The notes under the pieces: model-generated
The model's database searches: none
What the model was told of the DNA's origin: nothing
What the model saw: only the letters and a program-made list of their open reading frames with translations
Shown here: in pieces, positions 1 to 11,859 of the stretch
Numbering within the stretch: the stretch's first letter is position 1
Layout: each line of letters begins with the position of its first letter
NCBI GenBank assembly: GCA_946406115.1
Contig: OX291558.1
Span: forward strand, 19,150,205 to 19,214,204
Reading direction: 5' to 3'
Length of the DNA: 64,000 bases
From: Apoda limacodes
Lineage: Eukaryota; Arthropoda; Insecta; Lepidoptera; Limacodidae
Translations under genes and position numbers: made by a program

Positions 1-300
1 ATTTACATTCCCCAGACAAAGGCAAGATCAGAGTACTCGAGAGTTTTAGAGCGCGATCTAAGCAAGCGACGTACAGCTGCCCGTGAGAGAAGCAGCTCGT
101 CCTGAGGTCGACACCCGCTGCCCTCAGTGTCTGCCCCTGCAACTTATTGGTGGTCATCGCGGAGCAAACACTTACGGGGAACTTTACGCGCTTGAACTGA
201 AGGCGGCGACATCTGTACTCATAACATCACTTTTTGTAAACGAAACCATAGCGCGATCTAATTCGACGCCAAGGCCATCTAGTTAGCAAATAGGAAACAT
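1..300. other. Unclassified block, possible transposon remnant
   Basis: This 300-bp block is richer in G and C than its surroundings. A 67-codon open frame (83-286, plus) ends just after the CTAG at 277-280, followed by T, which resembles the 3' end of lepidopteran Helitrons. I do not recognise the peptide. A transposon tail is the likeliest reading, but this rests on the short terminus alone. Confidence 0.25.
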
Positions 301-1794
301 TTTTATATGGTGAAAAATTATAACACATCTAAATTATGACTTTACACGATTTTTTAACATAAAATAAATGGCTATGTGTGAGTATAATAATTAATAATTA
401 AGAAGCAAGTCAAATATGCGTCGTTAGATTACACGTTGTTACAGAATGCGTTGAAGAAATAAAGGTTCACTGCTCGTTCCCCGTAGGTGATAGCGTGATA
501 ATATGTAGCCTGTATGTTGACCCGACTTCTTAATAATATTCGTGCCAAATTTGAAGTAAATCCATGCAGTACTTTTTGAGTTTATCCCGAACATACATAC
601 AGGCAAACAGACAAAAATTCTAAATACTATATTTTTGGCTTCGGTATCGATTGTAGATAACACCCCAAGTATTCTTTTAACAAAATATTCAATGTACAGT
701 TTTGACTCTTCTACCATTTATTATATGTATAGATAATCTGTGCCAGTATTGAAAAGTTGTTTTTTAAAAGAACAATGAGCGCAAGACAAATAATGGTATT
801 TTTAGCGGATTCAAACGAAGGTGCAATGTACCTAGTGCAAAATCGCAAAAAAGTAAACATTTTGTGAAGATTTTAAAATTTTTATAAAAATAAGGTACCT
901 ATTTTTGCTTTAAGCGTTAGCTAATCTGTTTATCGCATTCATTGTTTATTATTGTTCTAAGACTTGCGCAATTATAGCTTTTATTACACTCGGTCGTAAT
1001 TAAATTGAATTAAACTAAATCTGAAAGTTTATTCAACTAATTTTTTCCATACAATCTGCGTTTTACTAAATATTAAATATTTTGCTACTCGAAATGCATT
1101 ATTATCATATTACTACTTGCTTATTCCCGCGAAGTGGTTCGCGTCCGTCAACCTCGAACTCCCATTTTACCCTCTTAAAAAATCCGAGCCTGACGTAGAC
1201 CTTCATGCCAAATCAAGTGCAAGATTCTAGATCTAGCGGGTTGGGCGATGCGTTGATATGTCATTAATTCAGTAAATCAATCAGATACTTCTTAAATATA
1301 TATAACTACTACAGATTTACTATAGGCACAAAAAGCATATATACATTTGTAGGAAAATAATGTACTTTGGATAGATGTTAAATTGACATATGTACCTATT
1401 TTGACTTGGAGAATATAAATATATGTGTAAATACGTAAACATATTCTAATAAGTATATGAAGATATTATTACTGCCATGTTTAAATTGGACATAAGTAGC
1501 TGACCCGACGAACAATGTTTGGGTAGAGCTTACACTAAAAAATACATAAACCTCCTTCAAGGAGAAAAGCACGAAAATCCGTTTAATGTTTACGACGAAA
1601 ATCGTCCAATAACAGACAGACGCGTGTGACAGGAGACTTTAATTGAAACTCAGCCCATAATATACCGAAATTGCCGATACCTACTATACTATAAACCAAA
1701 TAAAAATATAATTACTCCTAGATATTACACAGAGAGACATCTGATACCAAATTAACTAGAGCTCGTACAGTGCACAATAAAAAAAACTATGGAT
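301..1794. other. AT-rich intergenic DNA, nothing recognised
   Basis: The stretch is AT-rich with scattered stop codons in all frames. I see no exon with plausible splice sites, no tRNA-like sequence and no repeat family recognised elsewhere in the window. Confidence 0.5.
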
Positions 1795-1918
1795 ACCAGA
1801 GAACGAATTTAAATACCTATATACTTATTTTTTTCTCAAAATTACATACATATTATACATAGAAGACATCCAGACTCAATACAAACACACATGATCATCA
1901 CATAAATATTTGTCCTTT
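1795..1918 (-). repeat. SINE body fragment
   Basis: The sequence matches, diverged, the body of the SINE at 16345-16620: the same order of a TATTATGCAT-like stretch, a CCAGACTCAA block and an ATAAATATTTGTCC block. The tRNA-like head is absent because the non-LTR fragment beginning at 1919 replaces it. Confidence 0.6.
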
Positions 1919-2310
1919 TTTATACCTCTAAGGTGGCAAATAAGCTAACGTCTGCCAAATGTTAAGCGATCACCGCAGTCTATGGACGCTTGCAACACCT
2001 AGGGCATTTAAAGATCTAATCACTTACTTCTTAAAGAACCAGATTCTTCATTCCATGACCTAAGCGTTCGCGGAAGAGGTTTCTGTAAAACCGCGCTGTG
2101 CGTGACCATTTTGGTTCTAAGGTGTGAGACGGCGCCGATGCCGAGCGGTGCGATGGTAGAAAGTAACCATGAGCATCATATCGACCAATTACCATTATAA
2201 AAGCGATAGAACACAGAGGCAAATTCTCTCCTAGACTTTGAGATCGTCGACAATTCTCTCAGCTCGTCGTTGAACCGAGTCAAATAGGCCAATCTGGTAT
2301 CTGGGGATCG
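1919..2310 (-). mobile_element. Non-LTR retrotransposon, 3'-end fragment
   Basis: This is a reverse-oriented, 5'-truncated copy of the family whose long copy lies at 36298-38729. It starts with the family's 3' end (the complement of CCACCTTAGAGGTATA) and runs back through the C-terminal coding part. Small deletions and stops break the frame, so it is an old, dead copy. Confidence 0.85.
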
Positions 2311-3946
2311 ACCCCACTCCCCTCAGATCAGCAGACAGTTACTATACTAGCAGCAAATATCCGGGATACGTGACGTCCTGTCATCGTTACCTATGTAGGA
2401 TATCAAGAAGGGCAATGCAATAACACACACTTTTTATAATTGCTTTTCCTTCTCGCACTATTTGTAAGGTTTTTCTCAAAGAACAATACTTGATTGGACT
2501 AGTCTTACATATCTAAGTGACATCACATTTTGTTTGCATTTAGGAGTAGAATAAAACTAGCCTAAAACTATAAAACAAAAGTTAGGGAAATGATTGTACA
2601 GATATTAGAAGATTTGAGGTTATGTATACATAAATACAAATATTTTGATACATAACTATGTTTAACAATCATCTACAATTAAGAAAGTAGATTAGAAAAG
2701 AGTTAATAAATTGGAAAGTTAATATTAAGCTTTGAACAGTTATTTGAAGCCTACATTAAATATATAAGAGTAACAAATATGATTTTACGGTAGTGAGTCT
2801 GTTGCAGTTTTTAAGTATTCCTAATGGTTCAACTATAGTACACCAGGTGGCAGCACCAAGGCAATGAGCATGGTTCATCGTGCTCTGCTTCATCGGAGCT
2901 TGAATATTGCTCAGCAGAATTGAAACGTTAGGCTTCAAGTAAGTAAATAATAATAATCTTAAAAAGAGTTTTATTGGTAGGTAAAACACTGATATTAACC
3001 AGTTCTTTGACAGGTATATTATTATAATATATAATAATATTATTATATATTTGACAGTAAAATAATGTATCCTTACTTCTAAAAATAATGTGATAGTGTG
3101 TTTTCTTACAAATAAACTTTTATAGGTGAGTAACCAGACAAAGACCAATATTATTAATAAAGTTTTATTAACAACAAAGTTAAAAACAAAATAATACAAA
3201 AGGTTTTATATAATTTGTTTATCTTAAATCTATTTAAATAATTCACATTTTTACATTGATTACAAAATTAAATAATAAAACAAAAATATCTAGAAAAATA
3301 ACCAATTATTTGGTTTTTGTTTTAGGTTTTTATATTACAATCTCTTTTTAATTACCATTTAGCGACACATTTATTAAAATTCAATTAATTTAAGTTAGTG
3401 TTATATAATATCACAGATATATAAGCATACGTCTTATCGAATCTGATAGTGGGTTAACTCTCTCACTTGACAGGTGAACAAGGCGAGGGGTATGGAAGGA
3501 GCGAGCATCGTCCCCTTTTTACCCGCACGTTTACCGTACTTGATCTGTGGTAGTGTAAGTCGGGACCATAGACATAACGAACTGGACAGCGCATTTCACA
3601 GCAAAGTGTGACAGAGACAAAGCAAACGTGCGGTGTCTTGTCTATGAGAAAAGATACCACAGATTGACTTTGTCTCTTTCTTAAGTGTGACCAATTTTGT
3701 TAGCCTATTACGCAGTCCATAGGACAGATTACAGAACACGAAGTCTATAAGTTTAAGTCTAAATTACGCGAAGTTCTAGTATTACACATAATTATCAGAG
3801 TAACTTACTATTAGATTTTTTCTAATACGTACGATATAAGTAAACTTATTTCTGAGCCGTCTCACATCTATCAAAGTATAGATACAATATATTTCTCCTA
3901 TGACATTAACCTACATATATAAAACTCAAAAGCAATAATTGGTCCT
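2311..3946. other. AT-rich DNA downstream of ETHE1
   Basis: This must include the ETHE1 3' untranslated region, because the gene is transcribed leftward and stops at 3947. No single poly(A) signal can be chosen; the complement of AATAAA occurs near 3370 but is far from the stop. Around 3463-3660 base composition is more balanced, without a recognisable gene. An alternating AT palindrome lies near 3015-3050. Confidence 0.4.
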
Positions 3947-3987
3947 TTAGAACAACCCACAAACTCTGTTGGCCGGCACAGCTTTGT
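3947..3987 (-). CDS. ETHE1: ETHE1 exon 5 (last, 41 nt)
   Basis: A TTTCAG acceptor at 3993-3988 is followed by two bases that complete an Asp codon begun in exon 4, then [12 protein letters not shown] and a TAA stop at 3949-3947. AVPAN..CG is the conserved C-terminal signature of ETHE1, which fixes this very small exon 2.7 kb from exon 4. Confidence 0.92.
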
Positions 3988-6900
3988 CTGAAATAAAATA
4001 AATAAGTATTATAATTATAAATAATATGGTTTCAAAGCAATATTTCGTATGTGGTTTTATAGCGCATTCATTTTTGGTCTATTGCTTCTGGTATAATGCT
4101 TGTCAACAAACCACCCCTAATATCTAATGGCGGCGCTATATGCGGCTTAACAGTATGATCGGTCTATATAGATTTATCTATCTATATAATCAATTATTGC
4201 CGTGCGTTATATATCTTGAAAATACACGAGAATGGCTCGACCGGTTTTAATGATTTTTTGGGTGAGTTTGGCTGCCTGAATGGTTTACATTTACAATTGG
4301 GTCTGGTTGATGGCACTGCAATCAAATTCTAAGATATTTTTTTATGTAGGCAAGCCTACTTTTGGTCAGGACAATCGTTCTTGGGTCAGCTGGATTGGAC
4401 ATATATACCTGTACACCTTATTTTAATAATAGGTACAAGTACTTTGATGGCGTTGTGTATAGTGCATACTACCATATCGCCGTTATGCAGGTAAAACTAA
4501 GTAAATGACTAAAAAGTCGAAATGAAATATCGCGTTTACAAAGTTTAAGTTGTTAAAAATGACCTTCAGAAAACTGTATTAAGTAAAATTGTTAGTACAT
4601 ACCATCGGTGCATTAGTTTATGTTCTTTAAGTGTGTGACATTAGAGTTTCAAAAAACTTAGTGTTTTGTTACCAAATCTGATGAAAACTATCATGAGGGG
4701 TACCATTTACTTGGTTTTACCTGGGAAGAGAAATTTTTTATAATATGAAAACGTTTGGACTTTTAATAAAACCATCACCACCAATCGTGTTACAAAAAGT
4801 TATAAAAATTACTTAATAAAGTATAAAATGTGTAATGATACTTGGCTTTACCCGAAGACAATTTTAAAATTCTAAGCGTTGAATAAATCGTTTGTAGTAT
4901 TTGACACGTTATTTAAACAAAAGAAGATGTACAACAAATTAACAAACCCAAAAATTAAACAAAGCACTAATAATAAAAAAAAACCCGACTGCAAAATCAT
5001 TAAGAACTAAATATAAATAAACAAGTGCACCTGAAACATACTAAATATTTGACTATAAGCAGACGAAACTGCCGAGCCTTTAAAAATCTAATCACTGCTT
5101 GAACAACCCCATACTGTAGTCCTTAGAGAAAACCTTGACAGGAAGCTCATTCAATAACCTAAGCGTTCGCGGGTGGAAGTTCCTCTGAAAGCACTGTGCG
5201 TGACCATTTAGGGTCTAAGAGGTCTCGGTGTGAGCTGACCTTAAGGTGTGAGGTTGAATTTCTTGCGGATGGCGAGCGGTGCGATGTTGGAAAGCAGCCG
5301 TAGGCATCATTTCGACCAATTTCTCAGAACGCATACCATTATACAACCGGTAGAACACCCACGTGGATGCAAAGTCTCTCTTATGACTTAAGGATTCGAT
5401 ACGGCTTGTGAGTTTGAACCGAGTCAAAAGGGCCAAGCTAGTATCCGGGTGCACTTGCCCAAATATAGCAGCAGTACTCCATAATTGGCCGGTTTGCGAC
5501 TTGTAAAGAAGCAAACTTTGCCCCAAGGTGATGTACGGGTTCGCTCTGTTGAGTACTCCAAGTTGTTCATCAATATTATAAAACTATCACACTCACTTTT
5601 TCGCTTCTATATCAGAAGTCTATAATTCAGTTACATTTATGAAAGGCTCTAGCCACCAGCCACAGTACCTATTATTTTAAATCCGCAAAAATTGGAAAGA
5701 CCTCTTTTATACTTCGACTGTCCCTTCCGCATCCGTTTTGTTTGACTGATTGAGAGAACTCGTAACGTTGCCTGTCAGCAATTAGAGTTTAGTTCAGAGA
5801 CAGTAAACTCCACGTCCATTTCTATAAATTCTCTACGAATGCCGGCCGCACGAACCATTGCAACCACGTATAGCCAACCTGATTTGGGGTTCTAGATAGC
5901 CAGATCCAAAACTAGCAAAGGTATCAAATGCGGAAGCGTTACTTGAATCATAAGTGTGGTCAAACCCTCAGGCTGCAAGACCCTTACTTGGTGCACCAGT
6001 TGCTGTTATGTTACATTTACATTTGAGTTTTTAATTCGGTGCAAACTTCCAACCTAGTTCAGGAGCCTAGTTTATCTCCCTGTGTAAACCTTAGGTATAC
6101 ACATTACGAAAACTTGATGATTGACCATTGCATACGGTGCAAGCTTTCAAGGGAGGAAAGGTATTCTTGTTATCCCTGCGACTCTTCACCACCTGTTAAG
6201 GGGTGAATTTATGTACGCCATTTTATCATTTATTTATTATGTTTTAGGCATTTCATCCTTGTCACAAGTATAACCCATTTACCTTTTCATAAAATTAACT
6301 TTACATTATTAATTGTAAAATCAAAATTACTACTAGAATGTTCAAACATTTTGAAATCTTGTCTATCATATATAAGTTTTTGTTGAATTAACTTTAAATC
6401 TTTGGTACATTTTATTTTATCTTTTTTTACCTCTTTCCTTATTCGTACATAGTTAAATGAATTAATTAACGCCAAATTAATTGTGAAAGAACTTTTTTTT
6501 TACTACATTATGAAAAGCATTCCTCATTAAAACCAGAATGGTAGGACCTCAAATTTACCACAGAGATTTTATCATACAATTTCATACACTTTTCCGTGGT
6601 GCTTAGATGTTACCTATAATCTGCTCGAATGTCACATATTAAAAGAAAGAAAACAAAACATCAACTTACCTATCATTTTTGGGTACGGCAAATTCAATGT
6701 ATCCATTATGTGTACAAATTCCTTCAAAGGTTTAGTCAACCTTGGATTGTACTTCTTCTCTTCCGCCACGGTCGTCGCCGTTTGTCCTTTGTAGTCATGA
6801 GCCGGGTACAAGGAGTAGTACGCTGGTAAAGTGAAGATTTTGTCATGGACCGATTTGTACAAGGTCTCAGAGCTACCCTCTTGGAAGTCGGTTCGACCGC

Positions 6901-9900
6901 ATCCTCGGATGAGTAGCGTGTCGCCAGTGAAGGCTAAGCCCTGAAAACAATAGGTTTATTTCATGTATGGGTTATATCTGTGGTGGCCTAGTGGTCTAGG
7001 CGTCTGACTTGAGTTCTAAGGGGGCGAGCGTTCTAGTCTGGTCGTGTACCACTAATTGGTATGGTTTCTAAAATTCTCAAATACTTGTGTTCTGGCTTAA
7101 CTCCGTGAAAGAAAACATCCTGAGGAATTTTCACCCCGATTATATTACATAAGCGTACACAGTTATCGGTAAGGGAAAGCAAAATCTCCAGATTTCTTGT
7201 ATATGAAGTTTCCCATCACTTTTATATACATATGTGTCTTAAATTCACATAGCACTGTTAGGTTGGTCGCATATTAGCACAATTTTATACATTGAGTTTG
7301 TTTTTTCATTTGTGCATACAGCGTTATTTCACACACACATAATTATTTTAGTAGAATTGTATACAAAGGAATCGAAAATACCCCGTACAACGTTACTGAC
7401 TTTTTTAATAATTCATTTTCTGTTCAGGCAGCTATTCTGTAGAAATCTTTTCCGCACAGGCTTAGAGACAGTTCATCGACTAAAATTTTTAAAATACGCT
7501 TAAGCACTATTTCAAGAACACTTGAAAATATAAAAAATATTTTCTTACTATCGAACGCTATGTCAGTTATTTTATACCTACTTATTTCAATATTAATTTC
7601 TTTTTTAACTAGTCTATAATTATGTATTTATGTAATTATTTTATTTGTATATGAATATATGTGTATATATAATTGTATTGTTATTCAATTTCATATTATT
7701 AATTTAGTATTATGTAGATAAAACTTTGTTGTACAAGCTTTTGCCACTTTTTTTTGTAAATTTATTCTGTCTCTGGGTTTGCGGGAAGAAATCTCTTGTA
7801 TATGTACGCCCTTCGTTCTATTTTTCTAGAATTATAATTTCTTGTAATGTTTTTTTTGTTATACTATAAAGGATTAAATTGAAGGTTTTGGCAACTTTTT
7901 TTTATGACTAAATAGTTTCTTGTTCAATCCAGACAATCTCGATGTACTAACTGAAAATGTTTAAATCATATTTTTTTCAACATTGTATGTACATAGTACG
8001 TACGTAGGGTTTTTTCCTATCAAATATGTGTTGTAATTGCGAAATTCAATTATAATGACGTTGTAAGTAAACAGTAAGCAAATAAAAGATACCTACATAG
8101 AACTGCGACATTGTTCTTGTTGCTTACTTGATTGTCAGATAAAAACACTGATAACTGGAGTGGTATTGATATAATAGCTATTTCGGCACTCGACCAGCAG
8201 CATTGTCGTCCAGTGTATGTCATCGTGGCATGCTGTAAAACTACAACTGTAAACTGCAAGGACGTACCCCGGAAACTATGATGACCAACTACTTTAACGT
8301 CCATAATATCACACTTGTTTATCAAAAAGGTAAGCAGGTAAGTGTGCCTTACACTTGTGTTAAAAGTTAAAAACCACTCACATTAATGCTTTAATACACG
8401 TACTCTCGACTTCACTTTCACTGAGAACAGTCTCAATTTCATCAAGGTACATTCGACTAGGTATACCACTACCGACCCTTACATTAACTAAGTTTCAAAC
8501 AAAAGAATACTTACTTGCTGATGAGAGATGTACGTCAAGCACCCATTAGTATGACCCGGAGTAGCAGCTGCTAACAGCTCATAATCTCCAAATCGAATAA
8601 CATCTCCATCTACAAGGTGTAAGTCCGCTTTCGCCCCTGAAGCTTTTCCAATCATACTTTTGCTGCCAGGCATTAATGATTTTAATTTTCCAGTGCCTGT
8701 TATATGGTCTGCATGCATATGTGTGTTCACTGGAAATAAGTAAATTTATATGTTGGCACTTTGGTATACTCTATGGAACAAGTTTGGAACAAAATCAGTG
8801 ATCAATTGAACCTTGCAATTGCCCTTTCAATAGGAATTCTCAAGCAATATTTTGTCAATTAATTCATTTTCTTTTTAATCGTTATCTTCTTTAAGAGCAG
8901 TCATGGTATTTCAATATATCGACATTTTGCCAAACCTTTTATTTCGAAAACCGGCCGAGTACGTATCACACGTGCATAAAATTCCGTAGAATGAGAAATA
9001 TTGAGGATATCTGACAAACTTGTGAACGGATTTTGTTCAAAACAATTTACTTCTAAAGTATTTATTAAACTCTATTAGTGTGATTTATAACTGATTTTTG
9101 GGCTCACAGTTTAGAAGTTAGAGGGAGGGTGATATTGGTATGCCAGTTCGTTATAAGTTGTTCCATCAATAAAGCAATTGTCAATGTTAGCTACATAATG
9201 TGAACGATAAATAGATACACTTTACTAAAGGACAAAGAATTAAATAAATCAGAATTCATTAATGACATGTTTTCTGCGTTTTTTTTTTACTGCTACAAAT
9301 CCTCAATGCCATAAATAAAAAGCAATATACGTAACTCACTTGCATATAGTAAGGTGAAGCCAAGTTCTCGTATGAGCGCTGCATCTCTCTCCGCGTGTTC
9401 CAGCACGGGGTCTATCAGCACAGCTTCGGCCTTCACACTATCGCCTATCAAATATGTATAAGTACAACTGACTGGGTCGAATAACTGTCGAACAAAGTAA
9501 CTTGTTACATTTACATTATTGTATTAACAAAATTTTAATGGACTGTTAGTGCGTGTTAAATATAATAATTCAATCATTCAATCAGCCTGTAACAGTCCAA
9601 TGCTGGACATAGGCCTTTCCCTATGAACACCACCACACCTTGCGGATACCTTTTTGAGGTCGTCGGTCCACCTGGCTGCAGGGCGACCCATGCTGCGCCA
9701 CCCATTGCCACTACAGCTTGTTTATTCTGTGGGCTATGTCGGCGACTATAGGTCTCCATCGGATCTCTTCATTTCTGATCACGTCCTTCAAAGAAACTCA
9801 GAGCATAGCCTTTTTCATAGCCCGCTGATCGACTTTTAACTTGTGGATCTTGTTATATGTTTATTTTTTGTCTGATATTAAATATAATATAATCACGCTT

Positions 9901-11814
9901 CAACCACTGGACGGATCGGGATGAAACTTGGCACACATATAGGTTAGGTCCTGGAATAGGACATAGGCTTCTTTTGATCTCAAAAATTCAAAACTTTCAG
10001 CGGGACTGCGGGAATAACTATAGCCGACCTTAAACGAACTATAGCTACAGCTAACTTCATTAGAATAATTAGGGATTTCCATACCGATTACCGAACTTAG
10101 GGCGGGCGGAGCCGCCAGCAAAATCTAGTTCAAACATTTTAGGGATTACTACATAAAATAAAACGAACTCCCCCACCGCGTCTGTCTGTCTATCTAAATG
10201 TGACAAACTTAAAAACTACCAAACAGAGTTGTCACTAATGCACGGAGTGTTTAATGAGTAAGGTTTAGGTGTTTAACTCATTAGGGTTTTGTGTGAATTG
10301 GCTGAAAATATGGTTGTTAATGATGATTGAAGATGACGGGAAAAACATGCCGACTTGGAGCTTTACTGGCGTGCTACAGCGTGCGACATAGCCAAGGCGT
10401 TTGATCATAGCCAAGGGTTATCTATCCGAGTGGAGTGCCCTAGGGTTTGTGCAAATCGGTGGCTAGCTTTTTGTACGGCAGTTGCATACGACCCGTAGTT
10501 GACGGTAGTTGCTCTGATAGCATGGACATTAATGCTGGTGACCGGCAAGGCTCTGTGCTGTCTCATAAGATGTTTCAACTGCATATCAATGACATGTTGG
10601 ACATCAAAAACATACATTGCTATGCAGATGACAGTACTGGAGACGCTTATTACCAACATCCCTCGTTACGTTGTGGAGGAAAAGCATGGAAAACTTGAGT
10701 CTCAAATCGAGACTACTGTGTCCAAAGTCTCTGACTGGAGACGGGAAAACTTGGTCAGATGCAACCTTACAAAAACACATGTCTGCGCGTCTAAGAAAAC
10801 CCCATTCACTGTAGTCCCACAATTCCAGAACACTTGGCTGTCCATCTTCAAGACCATTATGATTCTTGGTTTGACATCTCCAGCGATGTTCAGATCCAGA
10901 TCATTTGCAAGACAAGGTGAAACTATATCCCAAAAACTTAGTGTACTCAACAGTTTCAAAAAAACTTCCACCCGCGAACGCTTGTGTTGAGCTCCCTGTC
11001 AAGGTTTTTTGTAAGGACTACAGTATGAGGTTCTTAAAGAAGGAAGTTATTAGATTTTTTAAGGGTTGGCTACGCGCAAGTGATACCCCTGGTGTTGCAA
11101 GCGTCCATAGACTACGGTGACCGCTTACCATCAGGCAGACCTTAACCTTAGTGGTATAAAAAAACCATAAACCAATAGAGTTATATGAAAACAATTTATT
11201 ACGGAATTTTTCCTCTTAAAAAGATCAGAGCTATATGTCTATCTTCTAAGACACAACAATAAAAAAATACTACTATCTTTACGGAACCCTAAACTAAGCA
11301 TGACCCGACATGCTATTGGTTTTATAATAAGCACACATTAAAAAAATATGCATACTCCATATTGCAGTCGTACAAAGCCAGGCCGGGTCGCTATTATTAA
11401 TAAAAAATTATCGCTCAAGTACGCGCCTCCCCTAAATTAAGCAACTTAAAATTTGGGAAGCAAGGCTGATTGAGGTGACCGCTCTGGATTGATATAGTTG
11501 AAAAATTAATATTAGAATATGGCCGACTAAAGAAAAAAAAGCTCGCAGAAATGGTAAGTGTACCGCACCCACCCTACAGTCCTGACCTGGCTCCCAGTGA
11601 TTATTACCTATTTCTAAACTTGTAAAAAGAACTTTGTGGGAATAAGCCAGTTAACGTTATTAAAAAAATGGCTATTATATGTTCTTACCTGTCTGAAAAA
11701 GAAATTTGAGCCTTTATTCACAGATGAAGACATCCACCTGACCCTGATGTCAGGTCTCGGAAATGACCGTAATCCCTCTGCCACCCTCAGACACCGAACT
11801 GCGAGCTGCATCAT
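3947..11814 (-). CDS. ETHE1: Persulfide dioxygenase ETHE1, mitochondrial (5 exons)
   Basis: ETHE1 oxidises glutathione persulfide to sulfite in the mitochondrial matrix, a step of sulfide detoxification. It is a metallo-beta-lactamase-fold enzyme with one iron. Exons, in order: 11814-11689, 9484-9340, 8729-8515, 6940-6670, 3987-3947, all with GT..AG introns. They join in frame to 265 codons, or 238 from the internal Met at 11733; human ETHE1 has 254 residues. Counting from 11733, the metal motif is H67-M-H69-A-D71-H72, and iron ligands H67, H123 (PGHT) and D142 (FTGD) are spaced 56 and 19 apart, as human H79/H135/D154. GCGRTDF is conserved (R151 = human R163). The Met at 11814 is preferred: A at -3, and 27 residues with six Arg before the conserved part suit a mitochondrial presequence. 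ATGs at 11859 and 11733 have poorer context. Glyoxalase II is excluded by the C-terminal AVPAN..CG motif. The introns carry many transposon remnants. Confidence 0.95.
5072..5565 (-). mobile_element. Non-LTR retrotransposon fragment in ETHE1 intron 4
   Basis: The complement corresponds to about codons 580-750 of the family's long ORF, from the NRA..YFTSGQ region to the end of the coding sequence. The terminal 3' untranslated part is missing. An internal insertion and deletions, with partial duplication of the GTCTAAGG/GGTGTGAG segment near 5215-5255, break the frame. It has the same transcriptional direction as ETHE1. Confidence 0.85.
5566..6669. other. ETHE1 intron 4, remainder
   Basis: AT-rich intron without a recognisable gene. 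The part from about 5700 to 6200 has more even base composition, but I could not assign it to a transposon or an exon. Confidence 0.5.
6670..6940 (-). CDS. ETHE1: ETHE1 exon 4
   Basis: The acceptor TTTTCAG ends at 6941 and the donor is G|GTAAGT at 6669-6664. The exon encodes 90 residues plus one base, including [16 protein letters not shown] (iron ligand Asp and the Arg mutated in human disease), the YPAHDY motif and NPRL. The preceding intron is phase 0, so it joins exon 3 as ..[11 protein letters not shown]. Confidence 0.95.
6975..7170 (+). repeat. tRNA-derived SINE (truncated) in ETHE1 intron 3
   Basis: The head has a Pol III A-box-like GTGGCCTAGTGG and a decayed B box (GCGTTCTAGTC). The body block GTGAAAGAAAACATCCTGAG matches the GTGAAGGAAAACATCGTGAG signature known from lepidopteran SINEs. 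The 3' half is missing. It is an intronic repeat, antisense to ETHE1. Confidence 0.75.
7171..8514. other. ETHE1 intron 3, AT-rich part
   Basis: Very AT-rich intron (7500-8000 is mostly A/T) with no recognised exon or repeat. The open frame at 8050-8325 on the minus strand lacks family resemblance and plausible splice context. Confidence 0.5.
8515..8729 (-). CDS. ETHE1: ETHE1 exon 3
   Basis: The acceptor TTTCCAG ends at 8730 and the donor is CAGCAA|GTAAGT. Two bases complete a Met codon split with exon 2, giving [14 protein letters not shown]. It carries the HxHxDH metal motif and ends after the PGHT histidine loop and YISHQQ. Confidence 0.95.
8730..9339. other. ETHE1 intron 2
   Basis: A 610-bp intron with donor GTGAGT and acceptor TTTCCAG. 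It is AT-rich and I recognise nothing else in it. Confidence 0.6.
9340..9484 (-). CDS. ETHE1: ETHE1 exon 2
   Basis: The acceptor TTCGACAG ends at 9485 and the donor is GCAA|GTGAGT. It encodes [15 protein letters not shown]...[14 protein letters not shown]...LLYA, the conserved start of the ETHE1 catalytic domain, 48 codons plus one base. It joins exon 1 in phase 0 after ..FFFRQ. Confidence 0.95.
9575..9845 (-). mobile_element. RTE-type non-LTR retrotransposon 3' fragment
   Basis: The segment contains AACAGTCCAATGCTGGACAT, GTCGTCGGTCCACCTGGCTG and GCCCGCTGATCGAC, the order seen, reversed, in the C-terminal coding region of lepidopteran RTE-like elements, where it encodes the Trp-rich part after the reverse transcriptase. 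Frameshifts make it a relic. It lies in ETHE1 intron 1. Confidence 0.7.
9886..10128 (+). mobile_element. Helitron 3' end (non-autonomous)
   Basis: The sequence has the CCACTGGACGGATCGGGATG / AACTTGGCACACATATAG stretch and ends GGAGCCGCCAGCAAAATCTAG followed by T. It shares this 3' terminus with the 1.05-kb Helitron at 15059-16110. The 5' end is missing or unrecognisable. Confidence 0.75.
10381..11162 (+). mobile_element. Non-LTR retrotransposon copy, internally deleted, in ETHE1 intron 1
   Basis: The fragment starts in the DIAKAFD motif of the reverse transcriptase, includes the YADDS active-site region and ends with the family's 3' end (GGTGACCGCTTACCATCAGG and the TTAGTGGTATAAAAA tail). 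About 380 bp are missing relative to the long copy between the LGVLNR and ..RERL..ELP parts. Frameshifts and stops are present, so it is inactive. Direction is opposite to ETHE1. Confidence 0.9.
11560..11637 (+). pseudogene. Mariner transposase remnant
   Basis: Codons from 11560 read [21 protein letters not shown], then a stop and [21 protein letters not shown] is the hallmark around the third catalytic Asp of mariner (D,D34D) transposases. Only about 25 codons are recognisable. It lies in ETHE1 intron 1, about 50 bp from the exon 1 donor. Confidence 0.8.
11689..11814 (-). CDS. ETHE1: ETHE1 exon 1 with probable mitochondrial presequence
   Basis: The donor is CAG|GTAAGA at 11688-11683. The last 15 codons, [15 protein letters not shown], align with the start of conserved ETHE1 (..LLRQ before FEPVSC). 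Upstream, 27 in-frame codons from the tandem Met at 11814 hold six Arg and only two acidic residues, suiting a matrix-targeting signal. The frame stays open to an ATG at 11859, so the exact start is uncertain. Confidence 0.85.
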
Positions 11815-11859
11815 CGTCTGAAGAATGGTGTAAAACTGTTTAAACAACAGACTCATCAT

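Noticed and set aside
2756..3199. 147-codon minus-strand ORF
   Set aside because: It is AT-rich and its Leu/Ile/Tyr-heavy product reflects base composition; there is no conserved motif and a palindromic AT repeat runs through it.
10499..10990. 163-codon plus-strand ORF in ETHE1 intron 1
   Set aside because: It runs partly out of frame through a deleted retrotransposon copy; not a gene of its own.
3947..11814. Assignment to glyoxalase II
   Set aside because: The HxHxDH motif is shared, but the GCGRTDF motif, ligand spacing and AVPAN..CG terminus are those of ETHE1.
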